Origin: Berberis thunbergii
Lineage: Eukaryota; Streptophyta; Magnoliopsida; Ranunculales; Berberidaceae
Direction: 5' to 3'
Length of the DNA: 64,000 bases
Assembly (NCBI GenBank): GCA_003290165.1
Contig: QNQO01000544.1
Location: 62,001 to 126,000, forward strand
In this document: positions 10,994 through 23,284 of the stretch, piece by piece
Numbering within the stretch: position 1 is the stretch's first letter
How the letters are laid out: each line of letters opens with the position of its first letter
Made by a program: the position numbers and the translations under genes
Notes under the pieces: model-generated
What the model was told of the DNA's origin: nothing
What the model saw: the letters and a program-made list of their open reading frames with translations, nothing else
Database searches by the model: none

Positions 10994-13900
10994 TTAAGCT
11001 GCTGCTATAACTGCCACCGTAGCTGCTGCTGCTGCCATTTCGCTGGTTTGAGGTGCAGGAGCTGGCTGCTCGATTGCGTGAAGTGCAGGAGTTGGCTGTA
11101 GAAACTCCGTATAATGGAACTCAATTTGCAGTCTATGATGAAGTGGCGTAGATTCCATTAACCCCTTCTTGATGTCAACCTGCAGTTCTCTGATAGGAAT
11201 AGCAGCTAAGAAGCTCTTAATGTACTCCTTGCATGCCTCCTTCCCTTTGCACACTACATGCTCTTCAGCCACACTGCTACTTTCTTCCCGGGGCATGTTT
11301 CCCTCATTATTGGCTTCTGTTGATGATACAATCTGCTGATTAGTGGTGCTTTTCTCTTCAGCTGACTTTTGCTGATTACTGGCAGTTTTCTCTTCAGACG
11401 ACTTCTGCTGATTACTAGATGTTTTCTCTTCGAGTAACTTTGATTCCTCAGTGACTTGACGGATAGTTGTATCCTTGTCGAATTTCAGGATGTAAGCCTG
11501 GTCACATCCTTCATAAAGTCTCTCGCCTAATGTGTCAATGATGTAATAAGCTTCTGGTTCAACTTTCAAGATGAAGAAGTGATCATTCCAGCTGACAATA
11601 TAGATTTGAGGGTTAGCATTGCTGGAGAACTCTGAAGCAGATCGGCTAATCTCATCCCAGATGTTGTCGAATGACATTGCACCTTGCAGAAAATCAAAGC
11701 CACCATCTTCCATTCCATCTGGATGGAAGAACCCAATGAAGGATTTTTGTGGAGCAACGGTGAGGGGGCGGATCTTGGCCTGAAGGACAGTCTCAAGGTC
11801 AAAGTGTTTGTCAGGGAACCGAGCTCTGTAAGTCTCATTCTCACATAGATTTCTCCACTCAAGTGAGCCTTCTCTTATTAGGCTGTCGAATTGGGACTTG
11901 ATGGGCATGATATCTAGATTGGTCTGGAACCAATCAGCAATAACAGCAACCAGGGCAGTGCAAGCACTCTCACCGGCTGCACGCTCACTCCGTTGATCAA
12001 TGGAAGCAAAGAAGACCGGAGTTTCAAGCTTCATGTGCCCGTCACGGCTTATCACTTCCTTGTGCTCCCAACTGCCAACAGCAAAGTTGTCGTCTCCAAA
12101 TTCAGACACTGATGACCTATTTGTGGTTGAACCTTCATCCACTTTACGCCACTGCTGAGAACATTTAATTTCATATTTAGAACTTGACACATTTCAATCT
12201 ATGACATTAGCTACATACAAAAAGAAAAATACAATCAGAATTAAATAACAAATGATAAAGTAAACTATATAGAAGAAAATGTTCCAGTATTTAGTTGCAA
12301 TTTCAAGATGCAACCAAATCCTGGAACATGAATGACCTGTCCCACTCTGCTCTGTTCAAATTTGAACTCCACTATAACAATTTTAACGTTGAACAAGAGT
12401 CCAAGGCCGATCGATTGAGAGCTTTCAATAACACCTAATTCAGAGTCTTTAAGTCAACTTGATCAAATTCTCCAATCAACTAGTAAGTTCTAAATTGAGT
12501 AAGATTGAGTAGTTTGAGATTGGTATATCAGAAAGATACAATCCCTACTTAAGGATTAAGTTCATTTTCATGATTACTCTCCTGCCTGAATCCAACAATG
12601 AAGAAGAAAGATAAAACAATTACCCCTAGAGATGAAGATTCATCAGAAGAGTTAAGCTGTCGGCGATCGAAATCTATGTCATCCCCACCTTCTTCTCCAT
12701 AGGCTTTCTTTAACAATGGCTCCCCTTTGGCCTTTGGAGATCTGAAGCTTAGTTTCCTCTTCCTCCATGATAATATGGACCGCTTTGAAGTTTGTAAGAT
12801 GGATTGTTCAGACGCTGATGATGTTGTATCCTCAGTACGCAAGCTACCAACATCCGATGATCTACGGTTGCTGAAGTAAACCCAATCCTCATAATCCCCA
12901 TTAATCCTCATCTCAGAGTAACATGATTCACCTGCAAAGTTTGCATGGGCCAAAGTGCCATAACTGAATGATTTCCTAACATTAGACCCATTCCTATTCT
13001 CCTCCGATTCCCCCTCCTCATAATCATCAGCTGAATCAGAGTCAAATGGGTATAAATCGTCACTCCTAGAAGAAGACCTGCCTTCGCTATCTTCCCCCTC
13101 CCGGCATGCCTTCTTTGCCCTTCGAGTGGACACATAATCTTTAAATATTTTCACCTTTCTCAAACCTGCTTTAAGAGCAGAAAGTTCATCTCTCTCAGGT
13201 AAGGGACATTCTCCTGACCGTGGTGATACTGGACCAGGTGTGACTGGTCTCTGCACTGCCTCTGGTGCTTCCTGAGGGGTCTGCAGTTCCAATAAGTTGA
13301 AAGACAACTGCAAAATGATAGAACATGTCACATAACATGTTTATTATTTACAAGTGTTTGAAAGGGTGCATGGAATTCATAAGAGCCAATACAAGGATTG
13401 AACTACATACACAAAGAGTGGGACGAGACTCAGTGTCGCCACCTCCTTGTACAATGACAGGGACATTCATTTCAATCGCTTCCTCTCCTGCTGCGCATGC
13501 AAATTCCGCAATATTCAATGATGTTGTTCCGATCATATGTACTTTACTCTTCGATCCTTGGTTCTTAACCTGAATAAATATAATAAAATTTCAATTTCAA
13601 ACTTCTATTATCATATCAAAAGTGCAAGACCCAACCAATAATTTCTCTTACAAAAGGTAGTCAACTCTTCAAAGCAAACACAATAATAAAAGACACGTAG
13701 GGCACACAGCACAGACTCAAGGACTTGTCCCCGGCTTGGTCTGACTTATAAACAGAATATCTGAGGTGGATATAGTGGAATCAGATTAGTCAACAATGAA
13801 CAGTATTGTGTGAACTCAATGGAGAAGAAAACAAGATGAAAGAGTTGGTAATTGAGACCAGCTAAAACAAACAAAATGCGCCAGATATAAATTTGGTCCC

Positions 13901-14959
13901 ATAATTAAATGTTCCGGCTTCCAATTAAAAGGAAATACAGTCTGGATCCAGCCCCATGGAGCAAAATGAGAATCATTGGCAGCTTGGTTGATAATAAATT
14001 TCATTTTGATTTTATCTATAAATAGTTTCTTACAATAGGTAAAAAAAAAAAAAGGCTTAATTTTCACCATAACAACAAAGCTGGCAGTGAATTGTAATAC
14101 AATTAAAGGAAGGTGATTTATATCTCCAAAAACAACCAAGATGGGATAATCAATCAAATAAAATAAGAAATGGAACATCCTCAGATCATGTAATAGAAAA
14201 ATTAACCAATATATCACATAAACCCCCTCCCTTTGTCTGTACAAAAGGATGATTTTTCACAAATCTATTCTACACTACCTCCTGATTTGAAACAAATTAG
14301 ATGAAATTTTCTTCAAAGCCCCCCAAAATTGAAGAAGAACAGATCACAAAATCAAATATTGTTAAAGATAGAAATGAAAAAAACAAAAAAAAAAACCCTC
14401 CCAAATCACCCAATCATGAACAAATACACCAGAAAACCTAAATAATCACTTAAACCAACCTCCATTCTATCCAAATACCTATAAAACCGACCTTGCCTCC
14501 AACAAATTCAACCAAAATCAACAAATCTTTCAAAAAGAAGAAATCAAAGAAGAAACTCACATTGAACACTGTAAACGCAATCTCCCACGGATGAAAAATG
14601 TTCTCTTTATACACCGAAAGGGCGCAGAGACTCCGAAACTCTTCGTTCCATTCAACAAACCCTCCTCCATTAATTCTATTTTCATTCTCATCATCACTAC
14701 TGCCGCCGCTGCTGGTGAAGCCTCCGCCGGTTTTCACCTCCTCCTCCCTGGTGAAATTCCTCTTCACCGTCCTTCTCAGAGAACTCAAAGCGTTCTTCGA
14801 ACCCTTCCACCTCACCTCCACCATCAATCTCGTCCCACTCTCCTCCGCCCCTCCTCCGCCGCCACGCAACCCCTCCAGCCTCCGCAAGAGAAGCTTGACC
14901 TCGAATTTCTTCGACATCAGCGGCGGCCATGGCCTCCACCTTATCATCTTCACCACCAT
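10994..14959 (-). CDS. NT-type C2 domain protein, complete four-exon gene
   Basis: Exons in reading order are 14959-14561, 13569-13411, 13307-12624 and 12154-10994. Donors are GTGAGT, GTATGT and GTAATT; acceptors end in CAG. All introns are phase 0, and the product is 800 residues. Residues 1-180 form the N-terminal C2-type fold: a Trp/Pro-rich start, then FEVKLLLRRLEGL, MVEVRWKG, FVEWNEEF and HPWEIAFTVFN. A conserved block follows with ELSALKAGLRKVKIFKDYVS, an acidic Ser-rich linker and KRKLSFRSPKAKGEPLLKK. The C-terminal half carries GESACTALVAVIADWFQ, SLIREGSLEWRNLC and YIVSWNDHFF-x-LKVE, typical of plant EEIG1/EHBP1-like proteins. NT-C2 domains are proposed to link membranes and cytoskeleton; no reaction is known. 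Odd points are three 12-residue EEK..SNQQKS repeats and a Pro/Ala-rich tail, which may be lineage-specific. Confidence 0.9.
11331..11433 (-). repeat. 36-bp coding minisatellite in the NT-C2 gene
   Basis: Three tandem copies of about 36 bp encode the repeating peptides EEKTSSNQQKSS, EEKTASNQQKSA and EEKSTTNQQIVS. They lie in the last exon, between the conserved WNDHFF region and the conserved GKEACKEYIKSF block. The frame is kept, so copy number could vary without breaking the protein. Confidence 0.8.
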
Positions 14960-15103
14960 TCCGATCCGAAACCCTAATAAAAATCAAATCTTTATACGGA
15001 CAATTTGAAGATCTACATAAATCAGACCCCAAAAAAGCAAACTTTTTAGTGAAATCTTCAACCTTGATTGATGATTGTCGTTTTTTTGGGAGATTCAAAC
15101 CCC

Positions 15104-15131
15104 AAACCGAAACCAAAACCGAAACCGAAAC
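15104..15131. repeat. ACCGAA-type hexamer repeat in the predicted 5' UTR
   Basis: The plus strand shows four to five imperfect ACCGAA/ACCAAA units in a row. It lies between the predicted transcription start and the start codon of the NT-C2 gene. Confidence 0.6.
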
Positions 15132-15198
15132 GTAAGATGAATTTTTTTTTTAGAGAGAAGAAGAGATTAACAGAGAAAAAGAGTTGGAGAATATGCGC

Positions 15199-15206
15199 TA
15201 TTTATA
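15199..15206 (-). promoter_or_regulatory. TATA box of the NT-C2 gene
   Basis: The minus strand reads GGGTATAAATAGCGC, a good TATAAATA box about 240 bases before the start codon at 14959. Transcription would begin about 30 bases downstream, near 15170, leaving a 5' UTR of about 210 bases. Confidence 0.55.
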
Positions 15207-15209
15207 CCC

Positions 15210-18200
15210 AAAAAAAGAGAGTGCGTTTGTGTTCTGTGTTTAAGGAAAAAAAAAAAAATTTAAGAGCACAAAACTAACAACAGCTACTTGGAAGGTCTTT
15301 ATCCGTTTCCAACACATAGTATTTATTTATAGTTATTTTTGTTAACTAGAGGTTGTATTTGTTGGGTTAAATCTCGACCTTGGGTTGTTACTGTGGTTAA
15401 GATTTGGTAGAACGAATTTGTAGTGAGAAATGGTGTGGGGAATGGGGATTGGATGGATGGGAAAAGTCAAATGGATAAATTTGGATTAGTGATTATATCC
15501 TAATCTCATTTAGTAACTTAAACTCAGTTTTACGAGGGTTAATTAGTTGGAGGTTTGAATTTTTTGGAAAAATTGATGATGATAAGGAATTAGGTTTTCA
15601 TAATTCGATTGGATAAGAGGTGTACAAACAACGATAGATGGGGATTCGGATCTGTTTTATTGGATGATGTTGAGGCTTGTTTCGGATAGTGAAAGAGTAA
15701 AATGAAAAAAGAAGAAAAATAAGTTAACTGATTGCACATGCAAATCTATACGCAAGTTTTTTACTCTGTAAGAAGACTCATCCATATTTTATTTTTCCGT
15801 TAGCAATTAATTTAGATCTTATAATAACCAAAGTCTAACTAACAAAACCGTTTGCACTATAATTCATTTTATGTCTCCTTTCGCCATAATCTATTGTTAT
15901 ATTCTTAAAAAAAAAAATTATTCAAACTTAATTTAGCTTGATTGGTACTACTAGCTTGTTATTCTCATTTTAAGAGGCTTTCAAGCTATACTTTTTGAAG
16001 GTTTATGGAAGGATTTCAACACCAATAGATTTTTAAGATTGTGCTCTCAACCTTAAATGGACGGACTTAGGTTACAAGCATATTAGTAGGAGGATACATG
16101 CCAAGCCGATCAACACACTATAGATATCTTCTAGAGCTAGATATGGTATTTCTTGTTCATATTGCATAGCAAGAAATGTGTCAATTTCAAGAGTAGTTGA
16201 AAATCACTTTAAATGAATGGATTTTTGTAATAGGTGCATTTTGATAATGATGGTTAAATATTGTTTCCTTTTAATTACATTCAAAATCCAAATCTTACTA
16301 ATAAGTTATGTGATTCACATACTCCGGAAAAGTATTTTTTTGCCATGTCATATATGCATGATTTATTTGTTATGTTTATGCATTTTTTTAAGTTAATAGA
16401 TAGCCTTCATGATTATAAACAAAAATTAGGGTCTTACACAATATTCTATCGCCACAACTCTTAAAGATGTGTCAAAGCATTGCAAATTCAAAGATTATGA
16501 TATTCACTAGCGTTATTTAGGGCCATGAGCTAAGGACTTTCCATTTTAGAAGATATTTAGTTTCTATATTTATTATCTTGTAAGGCAGAGGATGTACATT
16601 TTGAAATAGAGTGAGGTTAGGGAACTCGCTTTTGCAATCAAGTTCTACAATCAGGATGATATGACATAGCAGCACACTACATCTCCTATGACTTTATTAA
16701 AATAGTCGGTGTTAAAGAGTCGGTAACAGAACTTTTAACGAATTTGCAACAAATTGTCTTGAAAAATTCTGCCAACAGTGACATCATTTGAGGAATTTTT
16801 TTTTACTTCGAGATACACATAAACACTTTGAAAAATTCATCATTTTTTTTCAAGATCACACCACATCACCTTGATTGTAAAAACCTAAAATAAAATACAA
16901 AATAAAAAAGTTTGATCTCTTCATTATTGCAAATAGTTTGTGTGATGCGCAAAGACTATTCCCCTAATAAAACTAACACTAACAAAAAAAAACTCAATTT
17001 TCTCTTTATTTATTAATTTATAACTTAAATGCTATAATAAAGGGCCTCTTTTTAATTAAAAAATTATTGAAAAATTATAAATTGAAATACTATACTGTAA
17101 TGTGATCAACTTTGCAAAGCGCCTCAACGTTAAATTTTGGGGTCCTTGACCAATGTCAGGGACTTGACCACTTTACGTATGATATATTTGTCTTCTCTAA
17201 CAAAAGTTGCTAGATTTGGACAATAATTTAATATACCAATCTATTTATCAATCTGAACAACGCAAAACCCTTAAAAGGAAAATTTTAAAGGTACGTGCAA
17301 CCAAGTCAACAACATCACTTGACATTTCTTACACCATCCATTTTTTACTTGTTTTTTCTCTGTATTCATGTTGTTCACTACATATTGTTCTCCCCCATTT
17401 TGTAGAGCCGTATATATTCATCCAACATGTATTTCACTTTGCTTGCATTGTTCTCTTTTGTCCACCCTAAACATAATTATAAGCAATAATGCAGTGTTAC
17501 TCATCATGAAATTAACAAATTTGTAATGTCTAAGACACTCTATCACCATAATTTGCCAAGTTGTGTAAAATCAAAATCATGTGTACACTACATTCAAAGA
17601 ATATCACCAACATGATAATGATCACTTTTAATTTGCTTCTAAGTATGAACTAAGGACTTTCCAATTTTATCATTTAATTGAATTGTCCAAATTATAAACA
17701 AAAGTCAATAAGGGGTTTTCTACTCAGCTAAGGCAAATTCAGCCTTCTATTTACCACAAAAGCTTCTTTGGTTTGAATGTAATTAAGTTGATCATCAAGA
17801 ATTGTTTCATTTGATTAAAGTGTGTCACTATGCTAAAAAAAAACGTTGTCTCATTCCTTGCTATTTCATTAGCTAAGGTTGTTTTCAACTCTTTTTCTTT
17901 ATTTTTAATATAAGTCCAACAAAGTGATGTAATCTTGGACATTGATCGTTGGATGTTGATATTAAAAACAAATAATATAAAAGAAATGCCCTCTAAAAAA
18001 TTTAGTAATTTAGAAATCAACCCCATCTAAGCCAGTGTGAGATCATAAATACTTTTATTTAGATTTCGTCAAATGTGGATCTTCGTTAAGAACAATTCCA
18101 TGCACAATGTATAAGATAATTTGATATCATTCTCATTGATAATGAAATTTGAAATGAGTTAACACTTTGGTCACGTTTGACTTTTCCTCAACAAAATAAT

Positions 18201-21200
18201 TTTAATTTACACTTGGTCGAAAATTAAGATTTTCTAATATTTAGAGATAATTTTTTTAATAGCAATTATTTGTTTATAGAAACAAAAATCAACATGCGTT
18301 CCTTTCAACTACGAAATGGATTTAGTTAACAATTGTTCGAAATTTTTTTTTTCCCAATGCAACTATTAATATTGACAGTACTTTGCTCCTCAAAGTGGCC
18401 ATTTATCAACAACATCTAATCTACATTTAAGACTCAACAATTATTTATGCTTCTGTCGCACTAAAATGGCTATTGTCAATGACTACATTTAATACAAACT
18501 TTCATCTTTTTTTTGTTTGCTTCTTTTATGTTTTATTTTTCCCGGTTGAGGCTATTAATTGTCTAGAGTACCTATAACAGCAAGACTTGTTAAATTATTT
18601 AAACAAAAAAATTGAGAAATCAACAAAATGAATAAAATGAAGAGTACCCAAACCAGAATACGCGGAATCATGAATTACTAGGAAATCAAACTTAATACCA
18701 AAAATACTTTCTTCACGCATAAGAAGTTCGATGTTTTTCTTCTAAGTCCTTCATACCGGATTTTTCCCTTTATTTTTTCCTCTTTTGATCCATTTACAGC
18801 CATTGTCCACCAAAATTATGCTAAATGTACCAAAACTAGAATGCTCCTACATAGTATATTTTATCCATTTCCAACCAGAGGAATTTATTGTCTCAAGATT
18901 AATCTGAGTGTAACTGTTGGTGTTTCACTATAAATGAAGAATCAATGGATTTTAACTTTGTCCTTTTTCCTCATTTAATTATGTTTATATAATTCACATA
19001 GAAAAATTGTACTATACAAAAAGAGAAAAGAAGGAAAAAGGAAATAATAATTCAACTTATTATAGTAAAGATGACCATGCATTTTATATTTTTCACTCTG
19101 ACTTTAAGAAAAACAAATTTCTTTTCTTTTTTTCGCTCTCATATATCTGTTTTTTTTTTAAATTTTAATTGACGTTGTAAAACACCATAACTTTTTTATT
19201 TCCATGCAACTTTGACTCATTATTTGTGCCCCGTGCAAAGGAAATTGCCAACAAATTAAGCCAAACTGATAAAACCAGATGTGTTGCTAGGCCTAACAAA
19301 ACCGAACATAGGGAACAAACAAAAAAAAGAATTCAAAACATGCCAACATCTTGTGAACAAAAACCAAAGCCATATTATATTTGTGAACAAAAAACCAAGA
19401 GAGAGTTGATGAAAACTTGGCTGCTTTTTGCTGTCCCTAAACTAAGCTGAGCTTTCCATGTGCTATAACCCACCCACAATTTGCTAGCTGGTCCTCATAC
19501 ATGTGCATCTCTCTCTTTACAATTTCAAAGCATATTTGTGGAGTGTTGTTAGAAGATATATGGGGTGATGATATAAGATTCCAGACGATCGATGTGGACA
19601 GTCATGTGTGAAGATTTTCCTTTGGAGATTTTGCCATACCCACCAAACGTTAGCTTTCCTACGTACGTAGCAGCTTTTTCTGTCTGGTGCCTGAAAATTT
19701 TCAACTTTTCAAACTTACACTTCAACTTCTAAACTTTAACAGTTGAATGAGATAATTAATGCATGGCTACATTTTAAGTTAGAAAATTATTGTATCCATT
19801 TCTCCTTCCTTCCTACTCTGAAACTTGAGGGGTGAGAATCCATCCATTTCTATCCCTAACACAAAAACTCCTGCTCATTTCTATTGGATTTATCGATTTG
19901 GAGAGAGTCCAATCCATCATCCAAAACAAGTATCATCGATGCTTTTAGTAATATAATATCAATATAATCTAAAGACATGATGAGAATTTGAGAATCTGAT
20001 TAGGTATAAATGGTTTCTTTATATAATATATTTGCTAACAAGATTAGGTATAAATGGTTTTCTCCTCTAATATATATATATATATATTTCTTTGTTTTTG
20101 TCAATTTAAGATTAGGGGTACTCATTTATTTTCTTTCTTTGTCTTCGGTATTGTCTTCCTCCTCCTAGGTACGTGAACCGTTAGTGAACGAGTGCAAACT
20201 TCGTTGATCAATGGCATACATAAAAGGATAGGCGTGAGAGAGTAATCAATTTGTTCCAATTTCCGGCCTTGGTATAATATCTTCTGCGCTAGCTGTTATG
20301 TGCTTGTTTAATTATTTATTTTTCTTGTTTTATCCAACAAAGCTAGAATAGTTGTCTTAGAAATCGAGGACAAAAAATTACAACAGCGAAGCAGCCGGAG
20401 TCATATATACTAACATTTGGAGCCCTTTACATACATGGATATTAATTTGGAATTATTAGTGAATAATCCAAAAACCCACATAACTCATACCTTGTGTCCA
20501 GACGACTACCCTAAGATCCTGAGTTAGCTTTCCTTAAAATATCTTTCTTCACATACTTTTACTAAAACTTATATCATACCGTTATAATCTTTAGATGATA
20601 AGATTGGATGATCATCACAAAACGCACCTTCTTCATTCTTTCTTTCTCTTTCCCCCCTCTTCCTTCTTGGTAATTTTTTTTTTTTGAAAATGTTTTACCT
20701 GAAGTCGAACACACCTTTAACTTTTAAACTTATGTCACATTGTTATAGTCTGTAGATAATTTGATTGATACGATTGGATGATCGGTGGTTAATTACTTCG
20801 GCGTGTTTGTTATATGGTATTATTTCCTAACTATAAATATTACGTACGTTTTTTTCAAGCCTAAATATTTTCACACTTTCTTTGAAATTTCCTCCATATT
20901 GTTAGCCTCATTGATCTGATTTAAAAACCAAGGAGCTTCTTTATATGATTTAAAGTTAAGAAACACTAATTTAAGTTGTGTACTTGGGTTTGAAAAAATG
21001 TTTTTTTTTTAAAAAGAGTAAAATATTTTTTTAAATGCGTATAATTGGAAATGATCTATAAATTTATAGTAAAATTATCAAGAAAATTGGATAATTTAAA
21101 AGCTCGACCAGCTCCAATAGGAAATCCAAAAAATACAACCTGGAAGTAGGCTAGGCATTGAACTCAAAGATACAAGGGTTTGAAGAGCTCCTCGTAAAAA

Positions 21201-22343
21201 ATTCTCCATTTTTACCGTCTCCCTCATAATTTTTGCAAAATTTACAGTATCTCACTCGCACAATTGCACGAGAAAGAAGTCCCTAAATTTGCTTGATTTG
21301 AAAGCAAAGCTTGGAGAAAACTTGATGGAGATGCAGTAGCAAACTAATTTTGAATGCTTTAGTTATGATTTTTGGTGAGATTATTATTATCCAAACTTAG
21401 AGGATGTCACTTTCTAATCTTCAGTCACCTTCAACTATGTGGCTTTAATTCGAATATTATGAAAAAAAGCCAAGATATCCGATTTTTGATTATTAATAAG
21501 TTAAAAAAGTATTGAATTTGTTAATTGTCTATATCAGGTGGCGGGGTGTTTCAAAGGTTTTTAACCTATCTTTATCAACTAAAAGGTTCTTAACAAATAC
21601 ATTTAAATATGACATTATCAAGAAACAAATACTGTCATACATTGTGTTCCAATTTTCATGATTCCAAAACTATTTCGTCTTACCCTTTAATGATTTATTA
21701 TTTTATCGCCGAATTTATATTCATACCTGCTTGTTTATTCGCATTTTAGGTCATTGATTAAATTATCCAAGAAAAAATCGGAAAACAAACATTAGGAATT
21801 GGAATGATTTTGCATTTGTGTGTTCAACTTTGGACGATTATCTAAAAAGAACCTAATGATTTCAAGGACTTTCTCCCTTCAAAATATGCACATGTTTGAT
21901 GTTCATTCTTTTAAGTCGCGATCAAAGACCACATTAAGCACACACAGATTAGCATTCCTTCAAAAAGCAAATCATGTATGCTAATAAAATTTTAAGATGG
22001 GAAATATGCATATTTAATTTTGTGGGGTGGGTTGCCACCTTAAAATGCTTAAACAAGCAATCTTTGTCAACTAAGAAGGTTTAAGATATGATATTAAGGA
22101 AAAACCAACACCATTGGCCCATGAGCCATAATTTTCATGGAACTTTTGCATTTGATAATTGACATCTATTTTTACTTTTTGTTTATAAAAATAATTATTT
22201 TATGCAAGAAAGATAATTTTATTGACCTTTTGTTTTCATAATTATAATTTTGGGTAGGTGAAGATCAAGATTTGCATAAATGAAATTTTTTTTATCCCCC
22301 ACTTTTTATGAGAAAAGTCTAAGGGAGCAGAAATTCTAAATGG
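15210..22343. other. Long AT-rich gene-poor spacer
   Basis: No open frame here has a recognisable motif or plausible exon structure. There is a (TA)n run near 20075-20090. The phrase CTAAGGACTTTCCA occurs near 16530 and again near 17650. Two imperfectly similar blocks around 20570-20620 and 20725-20785 share TTGTTATA-like and GATTGGATGATC stretches. I see no RNA gene. Confidence 0.5.
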
Positions 22344-22487
22344 CCAGGAAAGGGGCGAGGGGAGGGTGTGACCGCTCATTCCATTCGAAATGTGCGCCTA
22401 CACTCTCAAGATGTGTAGCAGTGCAAATATCGAGGGGGTGAGTGGTAAAACCCCTCTCCCTCGCTGGTTTCCTCGCCCCTTTCCTTG
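22344..22487. mobile_element. Foldback MITE
   Basis: The left end CCAGGAAAGGGGCGAGG is matched by the inverse right end CCTCGCCCCTTTCCTTG. The GC-rich arms stand out in an AT-rich spacer and enclose about 110 bases. I found no clear target duplication, so the superfamily is not assigned. Confidence 0.6.
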
Positions 22488-22699
22488 ACAATAAGAAAGA
22501 TTCCTAAGGGAGACTTCACACAATTGGCAATGCTTGAGAGCAACTTAACCTCCATTTAAAAGATCATCATATTTATCACTGTCACTATGATCCTTGAATT
22601 ATGTACTTTCGACATAAAAAAAAATACAAAATTACAATTACAATTTTGTGCTATCATATTAGATTAAAAAAAATTTTGATTTAAAACAAAACCATGGTA

Positions 22700-22887
22700 T
22701 TAGTCAATATAAGATATAGCTAACTTGTCATGTTACTTCAGATACCACGGCATTGCCATGCCTACAACGCCTAAAAGATAAAAACATAAAACGTGATTTT
22801 AGTCAATATAAGATATAGCTAACATGTCACATTACTCCATGTATATACACGTGTATTGCCCATGTCTACAAGATACAACGCCTCCCA
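22700..22887. repeat. Direct repeat, period about 99 bp
   Basis: TTAGTCAATATAAGATATAG plus the following CTAAC-TGTCA occurs at 22700 and again at 22799. Weaker similarity follows in each copy (CCATG, CTACAA, ACGCC). A (TA)n run follows near 22900. Confidence 0.65.
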
Positions 22888-22986
22888 TTTTTATTTTATT
22901 TATATATATATATATAATTTCATATAAAAAAAAATTCAATACATCTTTTAGCCAGGTCGAACTTATGCTTGTCTCTAGGTTATCTT

Positions 22987-23187
22987 AGCGCAGGCATCAA
23001 TACCCATAAATATCTTAAAACCAATTTCATTAAAACATCTATGGCCGAATGTTTTGCTGCAGAAGTCATTTTTTTGCTCGCCCAAGCGCGTCAGTGGCCT
23101 ACGGAGGTTATTATTGGGGATTCTGGAGTCTTACACTCTCTTTTGCTTTCTGACTCGGATGACCGGCGGGATGACTCCCAATCGATG
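22987..23187 (+). pseudogene. RNase H-like fragment, probably from a LINE
   Basis: The frame reads MAECFAAEVIFLLAQARQW-PTEVIIGDSGVLHSLL. This fits the pattern AE..A....L..A.......V.I.DS..L of the RVT_3-type RNase H domain found at the end of plant LINE proteins. It has the Glu and Asp positions expected of that segment but no flanking domain. No start context or introns support an active gene. A host RNase H-like pseudogene is the alternative. Confidence 0.4.
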
Positions 23188-23284
23188 TGAAGGCCTCTTA
23201 TTTGTAGTATTATATCACTTTTATGTACTCTTCCTAGTTGGGTTTGTAAGTATATGCCTTGTGAACTTAATATGGAGCTCATGA

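Noticed and set aside
14591..15116. Overlapping frames on both strands around the NT-C2 first exon
   Set aside because: They are Pro/Ser- or Arg/Gly-rich shadows of the GC-rich coding exon; only the minus-strand frame from 14959 continues through proper splice sites into conserved sequence.
20072..20090. (TA)n and other simple runs as regulatory or array-like structure
   Set aside because: Ordinary microsatellites; there are no spacers or conserved repeats as in CRISPR arrays, and this is a plant nuclear sequence.
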